Source: Sapria himalayana
Lineage: Eukaryota; Streptophyta; Magnoliopsida; Malpighiales; Rafflesiaceae
Assembly: GCA_029783825.1 (NCBI GenBank)
Contig: JAREIK010002411.1
Location: 63,714 to 127,713 of the forward strand
Direction of reading: 5' to 3'
Length of the DNA: 64,000 bases
Positions 1-11,032 of the stretch are shown here, in pieces (position 1 is the first letter of the stretch; each line of letters opens with the position of its first letter). Under the pieces are notes generated by a model. The model was not told the origin of the DNA and made no database searches. It was given only the letters and a program-made list of their open reading frames with translations. The translations under genes were made by a program, and so were the position numbers.

Positions 1-320
1 TTTTTCTTTTACATTACTAGCATAAACCGCTGAAAAAATAATCTCTGGTTGTTTAGCCATTTTAAAGTTTATTATTTGATCATTTTCTAATAAAATTTCA
101 ATGTCTATGGGGCTATTCCACATAATCCGTAATTTACTATTGTGATTCGAGAAGGCCTTTTGCATGCCTATCCTCATCCTGTAATTCTCTATATGATCTT
201 TAGTTACCATTGGTTCAGCTAAAATTAATATTTTTAATTTATATATTTTAATTAAATTTCTAATTCTGTTTATTGTAGGAGCGTTCGCTACTCTCTTATA
301 TTCCAATATAAACTGTTCAT
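1..320 (-). pseudogene. LINE ORF2 N-terminus (AP endonuclease), partial
   Basis: This is the start of LINE ORF2, whose N-terminal apurinic-type endonuclease nicks target DNA before reverse transcription. The ATG at 318-320 opens with MNSLYWNIR, matching the conserved N-terminal start of plant LINE endonucleases (N-x-x-x-W-N-x-R-G). A one-base loss near 295 shifts the frame. After it the reading continues with NAPTINRIRNLIK, an LAEPMV segment, and an FSAVYASN segment near the window edge that fits the endonuclease core. The rest of ORF2, including the reverse transcriptase, is off-window. Identification is by family resemblance of short conserved segments. Confidence 0.75.
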
Positions 321-481
321 AATAAAGTGTACTTGGCTTGCGCTCTAGTAGTACATTTCGATTCATATTTTGAGTTACTATATTTTTTCGTGTTTCTTGT
401 AGCCTTACTAGTACTCGGTGGGGCTTGCTCTATCTTCATTATTTTGTTAATCTTTTCCAAGCTCTTATTTAATTTCATGAT

Positions 482-1732
482 TTATTCTAATGCTTTTTTC
501 CTGTCTTTTGGTGCATGGCTAATTTTCTGCTTTTTAAGCCATAAATCATCCTTTGGTGCTTTCAGGACTAAATTGTATTCTTCATCGGTGCTGCTGGACA
601 GTGGCCAGCTTTTAGCTTCTATTTCCTCTTCAGAAAGCAAGTCATCCTCATCCCAATCATGCTGGTCTATATGTTTTAGTAACTGTTCTTTCTTCCTTTT
701 ATGTATTGTTTTTTTCCTCCCTAGCCTTTCTACTTCTTCCACCTCCCTTGGTATTTTATCTAGCCATTTTCTGATTTCCTCATATTGTTGCTATTATCTC
801 TCAGCTCTATCCTTCTCTCCTCTCTTCCTAGCTCTTCCCTATTCCTCAACTCATCTCTATCCTTATTCTTTATTTTTTCTTTTTCTCTCCCCTCGACAGA
901 TTTCTCATTTGCCCGTTCTCCCTCTTTCTCCTCCTGTTCTGGCTTTTTTTCTTCCTCACGGCTCTCCTCTACCTCGCCCTTCCTGTAATCTTTTTTTACC
1001 CATTCCTTCACTTGGATTTTCCTCATGCTTGTTAGCATGCAAGCCTCCTCTGCATGACCCATTTTAAAGCAATTTAAACAATACATTGGCATGTTTTCTG
1101 GAACTATATACTGCCAGAAGCCCTGCTTTAAATCATTGCCAACCCATATTTTTTTGGAGGAGACTTTTGTAGTTAACCTCGATGAGAATTCTAGCTGCAC
1201 TTGGTCTTGTCATATAAGCCGTGGCCTCATCAATCAGCCACGGTTTACCCACGCATAATGCTATAGAATAAAGAAAATGTTTGCTAAATAGATGTAATGG
1301 AAGCTTAGGCAGTGTGAACCAAACCAGGGCATTTGCAGGCTCCACGGATGGTGAGAAATCGGGCGACCATTTGAGAATGCGCATGGGATATCCAGCCACG
1401 CTCCACTGCCCTCTAATCAATAACCTCAGGAAGTCGTCTTCTTCCTTGAGTTGAAAAATGACGTGCTTCCCGTCGTATATGGCTATTTTAACAACTTGCC
1501 GTAGCTTTAGTGAAGCGATAAAAGCATAAATTTCTTCGTAACTCGGCTTGCCATGGGAGAACTTCCCGATTAATGTAAACTTGAAAGGTTCCTCAAGCTT
1601 TTGGAACTCTTCTTCAGTAAGTAACACGGCAGGAGACTCCTCTTTAGCGTCAAAAGTTGGGGACAGAATCGCGGTACCCTTAGCGATTGAACTGAGTGAT
1701 TTTTTGTTGAACAGAAGATCCGAATCATCCAT
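482..1732 (-). pseudogene. LINE ORF1 (DUF4283-like, CCHC zinc knuckle), frameshifted
   Basis: ORF1 proteins of plant L1 elements bind nucleic acid and act as RNA chaperones in the retrotransposition particle. I place the start at the ATG at 1730-1732 (MDDSDLLF), although an in-frame ATG lies upstream at 1786. The first about 180 residues resemble DUF4283, with family-typical segments such as LIGKFSHGKPSYEEI, QWSVAGYPMRILKW and RPSAARILIEV. The frame then shifts near 1175 and continues with KKIWVGNDLKQGFW and a zinc knuckle CLNCFKMGHAEEAC (C-x2-C-x4-H-x4-C) encoded at 1039-1080. A long Lys/Glu-rich tail follows. Another frameshift near 780 moves into the frame that ends at the stop at 482-484. 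The summed length of about 417 codons suits an L1 ORF1. The breaks make it a pseudogene. Confidence 0.82.
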
Positions 1733-1872
1733 TTTTCTTAACCTTGAGCTCAGAAACACAGAAAAAAGAAACACAGAAAAACGCAAGAGGAAACAAGGAT
1801 ACCAGCTTTACAAATTTAACAAATTTAACATACCATAGCAGTTCACTAAGTAGTTTACTTGATAAATAAACT

Positions 1873-4481
1873 GCTATCTATATGTCTATCTATTTTCTAT
1901 CTATATATCTTTCTATTTGTCTTTCTATCACTCTTTCTATTTGTTTGACTATCTATCTATCTATCTATATATATATATCTATCTACCTGTCTATCTATCT
2001 GTCTATTTGTTTATCTGTGTATTTTACTTTCAATCAATTTATCTCTACGTCTATCTAACTTTCTATCTATATATCAATCTATATGTTTGTCTATATGTCT
2101 ATTTATCAGTATGTCTATTTGTCTATATATCTCTTTATCTATATGTCTGTCTATCTTTTTTGTCTATTTATCTATCTATCAATCTTTCTATCTTTCTATT
2201 TGTCTCTCTGTCTGTTTATATGTTTATCTTTATGTTTATTTATATATCTATCTATATATCTATTTGTCTATTTATTTATCTATCTTTCTATATATCAGTA
2301 TGTCTATCTATCTATCTATCTATGAGTCTATCAATCTATCTTTCTATCGATATATCTGTCTTTCAATATATCTATCAATTTGTCTAACTATCTATCCATC
2401 CATCCATCTATCTTTCTATTGATATATCTATCTATATTTATATCTATCAATTTGTCTATCTATCTATCTATCATTTTATTTCTCTATTTATCTATCAATT
2501 TGCCTGTCTATCAGTCTATCTATCTATATATCTATCTTTAAATCTATATTTCATCTATATGTCTGTCTATCTATCTATCTTTCCGACTATCTATCTATCA
2601 ATCTATCTATTTATCTATCTATCTATCTTATATCTATTTATTTATCTATCAATATATTTGTCTATCTCTATATCACTCTCTCTATCTATCTTTCAATCTA
2701 GATGTCTATTTATTTGTCTATCAATCTATCTATTAATCTTTCTATGTATTTGTCTATCAAATTATCAATCAATGTGACTTTGTATCTTTCTAATAATCTA
2801 TCTATCTATGTATCAATCTGTCTAACTATATGTCTATCTATCTGTCTATCTATCTGTCAATCTATTTGTCTAGCTATCAATTTATCTATCTATTTATCTA
2901 TCTATCTGTATATCTATCTGTTTATCTATCTTTCTAACTATCTTTCTATCTATCTATCTAATTATATTTCTAACTATCTATCTATTAATCTATTTATCTT
3001 TCTATATACCTATTTCTTTTTCTATCTGTCTATCTATATCTTTTTTTCTTTATTTATGTATATATTGATCTATTTATCTATCTAATTATCCTACTATCTA
3101 TCTATTAATATATATGTCTATCATATAATCTATCTATCTATTTATCTATCTAATTATCTAACTATCTATCTATATGTCTAACTATCAAAATATCTTTCTA
3201 TCTATTTTTAGTTTATCTATAGATCTATCTATATGTCTTTCTATCTATCCATCAATCTGTTTATCTATCTGTCTATCTATATGTCTATCTATATGACTAT
3301 ATATCTATCTTATCTATCTTTGTATCAATTTATCTATCAATTTGTCTAACTATCTATCAATCTATCTATATATCATCTATCGATCTAGCTTAATATTTTT
3401 GTGTCTATTTTTCTATCTATCGATCTAACTAACTATCTGACTATTTTTATATCTATCTATTTGTCCATCTATCTATCTTTCTGTCTTCCATTTATCTATA
3501 TATATGTCTTTTTATTTTCCTATCTATCCTCTATATATTTATCAATCTATTTGTCTATCTATATGTCTTTCTTTATATATATCTATCTGTCTATCAATCT
3601 GTCTATTTATCTATCTAGCAATCTATATATCTATCTTCTATCTATATGTTAATTTATCTTTTTAACAATTAGTATACCTATCTAATAATCTATCTGTTTA
3701 TCTATTTATGTCTCCCTTTCTATCTATCTATTTGTCTATCTATCTATTAATATATCTATCTAACTATCTATCAATCAATTTTCTATCTATCTTTCTAACT
3801 ATTTATCTATTTATATGTCTATTTATCTATCTATATGTAGATGTATCTATTTATCTATCTATCTATCTAATTATCTATCATCTTTTTGTGTATCTTTATG
3901 TCTATCTATGTGTCTATCTATCTTTATATTTTTCTATATTTATTTATTTATTTGTTTATTTGTTTATTTATATTTATATGTTTATCTATCTATCTATCTA
4001 ATTGTTTGTCTATCTAACTTTTTATTTATCTCTCCATCTATATGTCTATCTATCTATTTATTTGTCTATCTATTTGTTTATATATCTATCTACATATTTG
4101 TCTATCTATGTATATACCTATTTGTCTATCTATATATATACCTATTTGTCTATATATTTGTCTATCAATCTCACTATCTATAAATATATATATATATATA
4201 TCTATATTTTATTTATCTATCTATCTCTGTATCTTCTAACTATATATATGTCTATCTATCTGTCTATCTATTTGTATATCTATATATCTATATATTTGTT
4301 TATCTATATGTTTATCTCTCTATCAATCATTCTATCTATCTGTCAATATATATATCTATCAATCAATCAATATGTCTATGTATCTATTTATCTATGTATC
4401 TATCTATCTGCCTATCTTTTTAATTATTTGTCTATTTATTTGTTTATTTAACTATTAATCTCTCTATATTTTTGTCTATCT
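1873..4481. repeat. Degenerate TATC/TCTA microsatellite, block A
   Basis: About 2.6 kb is almost entirely TCTA/TATC units with scattered substitutions (frequent TTTGTCTA, TCAATC and TTTATC variants), with no long perfect run. It lies between the LINE 5' end and CACTA1. The part from about 3160 to 3850 shares rare landmark variants, in order, with blocks B and C, so this block contains a diverged copy of the same higher-order sequence. Plus-strand open frames here read as repeated Tyr-Leu-Ser-Ile and are not genes. Confidence 0.95.
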
Positions 4482-4735
4482 CACTACAAGAAAAATCCCA
4501 AATAGCTAGGAAAAATTCCCTAGCTAAATGAGGGTTGTCCATTGCTAAACGGGATATAGCGATTGATTCACGACAGAAGCTTTCCCAATCTTAAGTGCTC
4601 GTTGCTAAAAATTAGTGAGGGAAAGGGTCCCTAGCTATAATTTTAGCGATGGAAACATCCTTAGCTAAATTATTAATTTTTCTAGCTAAATTAGCAAGGA
4701 AAAATTTTCTAGCTATTTTTATTCCAAAACTATTT
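4482..4735. repeat. CACTA1 left TIR and subterminal repeats
   Basis: CACTACAAGAAAAA is followed by repeated variants of 'ccctagcta' and its complement 'tagctaggg', and 'gctaaa' motifs, up to about 4735. Sequence then becomes plain AT-rich to about 4870. In known CACTA elements, subterminal arrays like this bind the TnpA-type protein; that role here is inferred from position. Confidence 0.8.
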
Positions 4736-4870
4736 TCTGAAAATTTCTTTATTTTTCAAAATATTTAATTAACTAATTTAATATTTTATATTAAATTGAA
4801 TTAAAACTGAAACTATAAACTAATTTATAATTAACACAAAATAAAACTAATTAATTATTCAAATTCAATA

Positions 4871-5230
4871 ATTTACATAATTCAAACAAAAACATAGTAA
4901 AATTGTATTCCATTTTATTCATCAATGTATCTACCGACAATGCATATAATATAATCTATACATGCATTGACGTTACTTTCTTTCTCTCTACTCCTAAGAT
5001 CACCATCTTTCTGCTACGACAAAGCTGTCCAAGTCATGGTTCATCATGTCAAGTGAAAAATCCCTTCACTTATATAAGCTTCGTATGGGGAACAATGCGG
5101 TACCATAACTGTATGAAATTTAAACTAGCCAATAATATCTAAATAAATAAATAATAAAAGTTATGTTTTGATAAATATATAATACTGCAGTACATATGTA
5201 CATATGTACTGTAGTGTATATGTACATATA
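4871..5230. repeat. Internal direct duplication in CACTA1, copy 1
   Basis: This stretch recurs at 6541-6900 with point changes and small indels. Shared landmarks are 'gatcaccatctttctgct', 'gacaaagctgtcc', 'ggtaccata' and 'gaaatttaaactag', in the same order and spacing, each running into a TATATGTACA minisatellite. An inverted third copy lies in CACTA2 at about 37640-37880. An open frame of 79 codons overlaps it but matches nothing I know. Confidence 0.85.
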
Positions 5231-6082
5231 CACTAGCATTTCACTCGTTACATATATTACTACAGTATATCTACATATATAATAAAGTATTATATGTATA
5301 TATGTACTAAGTACATATATACTCGGTATATACATACATTTAATACTACAGTATTATATGTACATATAATACTATAGAATTATATGTACATATACTATAG
5401 TATATACGTATGTATATATCGAGTATATAGTATGTATATACTAAGTATATAATACGTATATACCGAGTATATAGTTTGTATATACCAAGTATATATGTAC
5501 ATATATACCTAGCATATACGTACGTATATATCGAGTATATATGTATGTATATACTGAGTATATATGCACGTATATACTGAGTTTATATGCATATATATAC
5601 TGAGTTTATATGCACGTATATATTGAGTTTATTTGCACGTATATACTGAGTATATATGTACATATAATATTGTAGTATTTAATGTACATATACTATAGTA
5701 TATACGTACATATATACTACAGTATATGTGCGTATATACTGAGTTTATAGTATATATATATGGACTATATATGTACGTATATACCCAGTTTATAGTACGT
5801 ATATATAGAGTATATACGTACATATATACCAAGTATATATGTGCATATATACCAAATATATATGTACATATATATAGAGTATATATGCACATATATACTG
5901 AGTTTATATGCAAGCATATACTGAGTATATCTATATGTATATACTGCATATATATGTACATATAATTCAACAGAATATATGTACTTGATATATACATACA
6001 TATTTACTCAGTATAAGGGTACATATATACTCGGTATATAAGTACATTTATACTATAGTATTATATGTACATATATATAATC
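5160..6082. repeat. Palindromic TATATGTACA minisatellite, CACTA1 block 1
   Basis: About 0.9 kb of roughly 28-36 bp units built from tatatgtacatata, 'tatatactgagtatata' and 'tactatagtata'. The core tatatgtacatata is a perfect palindrome, so both strands show similar open frames rich in Tyr, Ile and Val; these are by-products of the repeat. The same family occurs at 6845-7026, 26455-26850, 36608-36765 and 37425-37620. Confidence 0.88.
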
Positions 6083-6084
6083 AC

Positions 6085-6540
6085 ATAGCCTTAGATGACA
6101 CAAAACTGCAACAAATTAGTATTATAACATTTATACATCACAAAATGGCACAATATTTCACTATCAATATAAATAAAAAATACAAAGATTATTTAAATTT
6201 TGAAAAATATCTCTAAAAACTCTTAGAGAAAATCCTGGAAGACGAGCCACGAGCCAGGCTTGGGGCATCAAAGTTCACATATTGCCTCCCCGCAACCAAA
6301 ACTCTTTCCTAGTCCCTAGACTTATAAGGGGGTTGCTCTTCCCCGGCATTATTGAGCTGACAAGCTAACAAAAGAGCTGGCAGATGAAATAGAGACTAAT
6401 CATCTGTAGTAGTAGCCCTGAACAAATCAATACTAAACTTTAACAAAGAAAAAATGGAGCACTCCACCATGCTAATGTGCAACACAAAATAATGAAAAAA
6501 TTATTTGAATAATAATTTTGAATAACTGTAATCTAAGCAA
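6085..6540. other. Unassigned CACTA1 interior segment
   Basis: Between the minisatellite and the second direct-repeat copy is a stretch of ordinary complexity, with a less AT-rich core near 6235-6420. I find no open frame or recognisable protein similarity. It may be a captured fragment too decayed to name. Confidence 0.4.
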
Positions 6541-6900
6541 CACTTATCTTACATAAAACAAAAACATAACAAATTTTTATTACATCTTATTGATCAATGT
6601 ATTTATTGATAGTGAATAAGGTATAATCCATCCATGCATTAACTTTGCTTTCTATTCCTCAGCCCCTCTGATCACCATCTTTCTGCTGCGACAAAGCTGT
6701 CCGAGTCGCGGTGCATCATGTCTAGTAAAAAATCCCTCACTTATACAAACTTCATATGGAGAACAATGAGGTACCATATCTGTACGAAATTTAAACTAGT
6801 GAATAAAATCAAAAAAAAAACAAATAAAAAAAGTTATGGTTTGATAAATATATAATACTATAGTATATATGTACATATATACTATAGTGTATATGTATAT
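6541..6900. repeat. Internal direct duplication in CACTA1, copy 2
   Basis: Second copy of the 4871-5230 unit, in the same orientation, starting in an AT-rich lead-in ('acataaaacaaaaacata') and ending in TATATGTACA repeats. Copy-to-copy differences are mostly substitutions and small indels, which indicates an old duplication inside the transposon. Confidence 0.85.
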
Positions 6901-7026
6901 ATATTACTGTAGTATTAAATATACATATATACTGAGTACATATATGCTCCATATATATGTTCATATAATACTACAGTAGTATATGTACAAATATATAGTA
7001 ATATATGTGCGTATATATGTACGTAT
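6845..7026. repeat. TATATGTACA minisatellite, CACTA1 block 2
   Basis: Short continuation of the palindromic minisatellite family, directly left of the triplet-repeat tract. The equivalent order (minisatellite next to triplet tract) is seen inverted in CACTA2. Confidence 0.8.
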
Positions 7027-7395
7027 ATACAACATTTACTACTACTGCTACAGCCACCGTCACTGCTATTGTCGTCACTGCCGCCATTGCCGCTACTGTT
7101 GCTGCCACCGCCACTGCTACTACCATAGCCACCACTGCTGCTGCCATCGCTACCACTGCTGCTGCCATCGCCACCACTACTGCTGCCGTTGCCACCACCC
7201 CTGCTACTGCTGCTCCTACTATAGGTGTTGCCGTTGCTACTGCCACTGCTACAGCTGCATGCTGCTACTGCCGCTGCTGCCGCTGCCCCTTCTACTGCTG
7301 TCGTTGCTGCTACTACCACCGCTACTGGTGCCACTACTGCTCCTACTACTCTTGTTGCTACCGTTGTTGCCACTGCTGCTCCTGCTACCATTGAT
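7027..7395. repeat. GC-rich imperfect triplet tract (CTG/CCA/CTA type)
   Basis: About 370 bp of imperfect trinucleotides (ctgctg, ccaccac, actgctgct, gccatcg) in otherwise AT-rich DNA. Every frame on both strands is open and gives low-complexity Ala/Thr/Val, Ser/Gly or Leu/Pro/Cys strings. The frames are mutually contradictory and have no domain, so I treat them as repeat artefacts. The inverted counterpart is at 37205-37425 in CACTA2, followed by the shared sequence around 'gagaagcagctcgcc'. Confidence 0.85.
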
Positions 7396-8589
7396 AATAA
7401 AATTGGGGTGGGCGATGATGCTCGACTGATGAACTTCCCTGTCAATCACTCATTATGAGATTGAGCTAGTTTTTGGCAAGGCGGCGAGCTGCTTCTCCCT
7501 AAAGAGGACCCGATCCTTTTGGCAAAACATTGTTTATTAATAATAAATATAACATATTGAATATTATGAGGTGCATATTTTATTTTGTAAATAATTTTAT
7601 TTTTAAAGTTTTATCTTTGTAAATTGAATCTACATCACATATATATTTTAGAAATTTTTTATAATATTTATTACATAACTATATTGTTATTTGTTTTGAA
7701 ATTTACAACATGAATTTTAACAAATGAATATTTTTTTTAGAAATCAATTTTAGTTAAATGATATTAAGTGAAACAAAAATACAAACCCTAAACATATTAA
7801 ATCATAATGATTTATACAAACATATAAAAATACCATAAAAATACATTTAAGGTTGAAAAAATTAAATTTAAGTTCCTAAAATATATGGGAAAATGATAAA
7901 GATTTATACAATATACAAAAAAAATATGTATGAATGTGATGTATGATATGAATTGATAATAAGTTTCTGAAGCATGTAGGTATACATGTTTTAGATGTTG
8001 CTATATATAGTTTTTCATGTAATTATATATATTTAGACATATGGCTATGTATAGGTATTGATGTATATACATAAATTTTTATATAGTAATATGCTGATAT
8101 ACATATTGTTAAATACATTTATATATAGTTATATGTGTGTGTGTGTGTATATTAAATATATGTTGTCATATTTATATATAATTATGTTTGTGTATACTAT
8201 TTTTATAGTTATAAATATAGTAAAAATACACTTATATATTTATGTGCTATTACTCTTGGGTTCATCATATTTACATAATTTATTATTTAAATATTAAATA
8301 TGTTGTTAAATACACACTGCTCACCACAAACACCAACACCCATTTTGTGATTAACATCGAAAATCACAAGACTATCGAGTGGGAAAAACATGGAAATCAA
8401 GTCAGCATACCAACTGTGCAACATCAACATCCACACAATGAGAATGCATTATATCACACATGCATGAAGTATGTATATGTATCAGTTTATAAATGCAATC
8501 CAAGCTTACCATGGTGATTAATGAAGAAGAATTTTGAAATAAAAATAAAAGAATCAAAATATACACTCTTGCATTAAGATTATCGATGA
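7396..8589. other. CACTA1 interior, AT-rich, no gene recognised
   Basis: Sequence at 7396-7520 is shared, inverted, with 37105-37200 in CACTA2. The part from about 7560 to 8590 is shared, inverted, with about 20930-22790. Short microsatellites occur (tg repeats near 8135-8148). Two small open frames near 8058-8517 look like chance frames in AT-rich DNA. Confidence 0.6.
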
Positions 8590-8639
8590 AGAATTAGGGG
8601 AGAAAACATACCTCAAATCAATAAGAAATCTTCGCTTAC

Positions 8640-8745
8640 TCTTCGATTAGGTTTTGATGCATCAGTGTAGAGAGATAGAGGTGGACTACGAAGGACTTAG
8701 GTGCTTGTTAGAGTTGTCTCTTGAGTCTCGACAACAAGTGACTAA
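8640..8745 (-). other. Conserved exon-like segment with splice donor (CACTA1)
   Basis: Read on the minus strand this contains 'actcgacaacaag'-like leader sequence, 'cctctatctctc', 'aaaacctaatcgaaga', and then a consensus-like donor GTAAGC (the GT is the complement of 8638-8639). The same segment with its donor is conserved in CACTA2 at 20780-20875. It looks like a 5' untranslated first exon, either of the element's own transcript or of a captured gene. No protein is predicted for it. Confidence 0.5.
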
Positions 8746-8749
8746 AATT

Positions 8750-9985
8750 ACCAAAATATATTAAATTTTTCATTATAAAAACATTTAATAAACAATAAAT
8801 ATATAAAATACATAAAGGCTCATTTTTTATTTATTATCAAAATATTTTCGAAAAAATTCATGTGTGTAGCGAGGTACACATGAAAAACAAACACCTTACA
8901 ATTTTTTATTATAAAATTAATTAAAAACTAAATATATAAATAATTTCAAAAAATATATGGTTAGCCTTATAACAAAAATAAAATTAAATAGCTAGAAAAT
9001 ATACAAACTTAATATAATAAGACATACATGAAAAGATGATTTATCTTCTAGCCACTCTCCTAAGAGTTATAAAATACTTTTTATGTTAAAAGATATATAA
9101 ATATATATATTTTATGGGTATAAATTTTTAAGAATTCATATTAATTTTATAAACATAATATGAAATAATTTTAAAGGCATAAATTTTCATATTATTTGAT
9201 ATCATTTATAATTTTTAAAATTCTAAAAATTACTTAAATTTAGAAGATAATTAAAAAAAGTTATATTTATTATTTTAATAAAGAATGAATATTAAAAGCT
9301 AATAGTATAAATATTACTCAATTTTTTAATTCTTATAAATTTGAGTAGGAGAAAATATCTATGTATTTATTTTTAAATATTAATTCATTTTCTTTTAAAT
9401 TTAATGAAAAACTTTAAAATTTTAATATAATTCAAGATTTTTAAATTTTGTATTACTTATTTTTTTAAAAGTTTTCTATAATCATAAAATGTTTTTATAC
9501 TTATAATAATATTAATATTTATTAGTTTATTCGTCAATTCAAATATTTTGAAAATATTTTCTATTTAATCATACAATGAATTATTTTACCTTTATATTAG
9601 GAGACATTTTAATGTATGTTCATTTAATTTTTAAAATATCTTTAAAAATTATTATAATTATAAAATTAATTATTTAATGTTACTTTAATACAAATTTTTA
9701 AATTTCTTATTTAAAAATTTTAGAAAAATTTTTTGAATAACTTTTTTAAAAATTTATAATCATAAATTTTATTATTTTTGTCATTATTAATATAATTTTT
9801 TTGTATTTTTATATTTTTTAAATTATTTATTTTTAATATCCTTTTTATATAATTTTACGAGGAGAATGTGTCTTTCAAAGCTCCCCCATCTATAGATCAT
9901 AACATACATTTAATAAACAAAATTAAATAAAATATTAAAACAAATAATAAATTAAAAAAAATAAATAATTAAAGATAGGCTAGAA
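8750..9985. other. CACTA1 right-half AT-rich region
   Basis: Very AT-rich sequence without gene content. It is colinear, inverted, with about 19590-20780 of CACTA2 and with 55900-57400 of CACTA3, sharing for example 'gaaagacacattctcctc' (CACTA2 spelling). It is a family-specific internal region. Confidence 0.7.
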
Positions 9986-10395
9986 AAATTCTGTCGCTAA
10001 ATCCATCGCTATATTCAGGATCTAATTAGTAGGAAATTTTCATCGCTAAATCCGTCGCTATATTCTAGATTATATTAGCTAGAGAACGTACGTCGCTATA
10101 TCAGTCACTATTTTCTAGATGAAATTAGATAGGGAAATTCCGTCACTAAAATAGTCGCTATATTTCGGATGAAATTAGCTAGGGAATTTCAGTAACTAAA
10201 TCCGTCTATATATTTTGGTTGTAAATAGCTAGGGAAATTCCTTCACTAAATGTGTCACTAAATTTTATGCTTTTCTTTGTACAGAATTCACATCACTATT
10301 TCGTCACTAATCCATCGTAGTTTAGCTTGGGATTGTTCCCTGGATAAATTTCCCTAGCTAGATTTCACTAGTTTAATGAACATTTTCTTGTAGTG
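9986..10395. repeat. CACTA1 right subterminal repeats and TIR
   Basis: About five tandem units of roughly 60 bp, each containing 'gctaggga' plus 'tcgctaaatccgtcgctat'-like sequence, followed by a palindromic stretch (ccctggataaatttcccta) and the TIR ending TTTTCTTGTAGTG. The inverted equivalent is at 18656-19530 in CACTA2 and 55408-55870 in CACTA3. A direct-orientation copy is at 38196-38479. Confidence 0.85.
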
Positions 10396-10971
10396 ACTAT
10401 TTTTCTATCTATCTATCTATCTATGTGTTAATCTATATATTTATTTATATATTTATCTATCTAACAAACTAACTATCTATTTATTTATCTATTTATTTAT
10501 ATATCTATATGTATATCTATCTATCTATATATGTATCAATCAATTTGTGTATCAATTTTCTATCTATCTATATATATATATATATATATATATTTGTCAA
10601 TCTATCTATATATTATTCTATTTAATTAATTGACTATCTATAAGTCTATGTATCTATCAATATATCATCTATCAATCTATTTATCTATCTATCTGTTTAT
10701 ATATATGTCTATTAAATAATCTATCTATCTGTCTATCTATCTATCTATATATATATATATCTAACTATCTATCTATCAATTTATTTGTCTATCTACATGT
10801 CGATCAATCAAAATATCATTCTATCTATATTTTAGTTTATCTATATATCTACCATTTAGTCTATCTATCTATCTATCTATATATCTATCATTCTATCTAT
10901 CTATTTGTCTATCTATCTATATATCTATCTATCTATCTATCTAACAATCTAATTATCTTTCTAAATAACTA

Positions 10972-10973
<2 letters not shown>

Positions 10974-11031
<58 letters not shown>
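10974..11031. repeat. (TA)n tract in block B
   Basis: Perfect TA dinucleotide run of about 58 bp. The homologous position in block C (near 39125) has no expansion. Confidence 0.95.

Positions 11032-11032
<1 letters not shown>

Larger units (their letters stand above)
1..1865 (-). mobile_element. L1-type LINE, 5' part, decayed
   Basis: Minus-strand non-LTR retrotransposon. Reading leftwards it has a short 5' leader (about 1865-1733), an ORF1 with a DUF4283-like domain and CCHC zinc knuckle (1732-482), a short spacer, and the start of ORF2 with an AP-endonuclease-like N-terminus (320 to the window edge). This order is typical of plant L1 elements. Its 5' end directly abuts the TATC array. The coding frames contain at least three frameshifts, so this copy is dead. 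The reverse transcriptase and poly(A) end lie outside the window. A target-site duplication cannot be recognised because one flank is microsatellite and the other is off-window. Confidence 0.85.
4482..10395. mobile_element. CACTA1: non-autonomous CACTA (En/Spm-like) transposon
   Basis: The left end is CACTACAAGAAAAA at 4482-4495 and the right end is TTTTCTTGTAGTG, closing at 10395. These are matching terminal inverted repeats of the plant CACTA superfamily. Inside each terminus are many copies of tagctaggga-type subterminal motifs, the usual transposase-binding context of this superfamily. The flanking three bases are tct (left) and act (right), so the expected 3-bp target duplication is imperfect. 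The interior holds an internal direct duplication, palindromic minisatellites, a GC-rich triplet tract and AT-rich sequence. I recognise no transposase, so it is probably a non-autonomous or gene-capture element. It sits inside the TATC array. Confidence 0.88.

Noticed and set aside
327..1067. 246-codon plus-strand frame rich in Ser, Leu and Phe
   Set aside because: It is the antisense shadow of the Lys/Glu-rich LINE ORF1 tail on the minus strand, where the zinc knuckle and DUF4283-like segments lie.
5629..6001. Tyr/Ile-rich frames on both strands, up to 122 codons
   Set aside because: They arise from the palindromic TATATGTACA minisatellite, which gives similar frames on both strands.
6915..7458. 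Overlapping Ala/Val, Ser/Gly, Leu/Pro and Thr-rich frames on both strands
   Set aside because: They are all products of the same imperfect triplet tract, open in every frame, with mutually contradictory reading and no recognisable domain.
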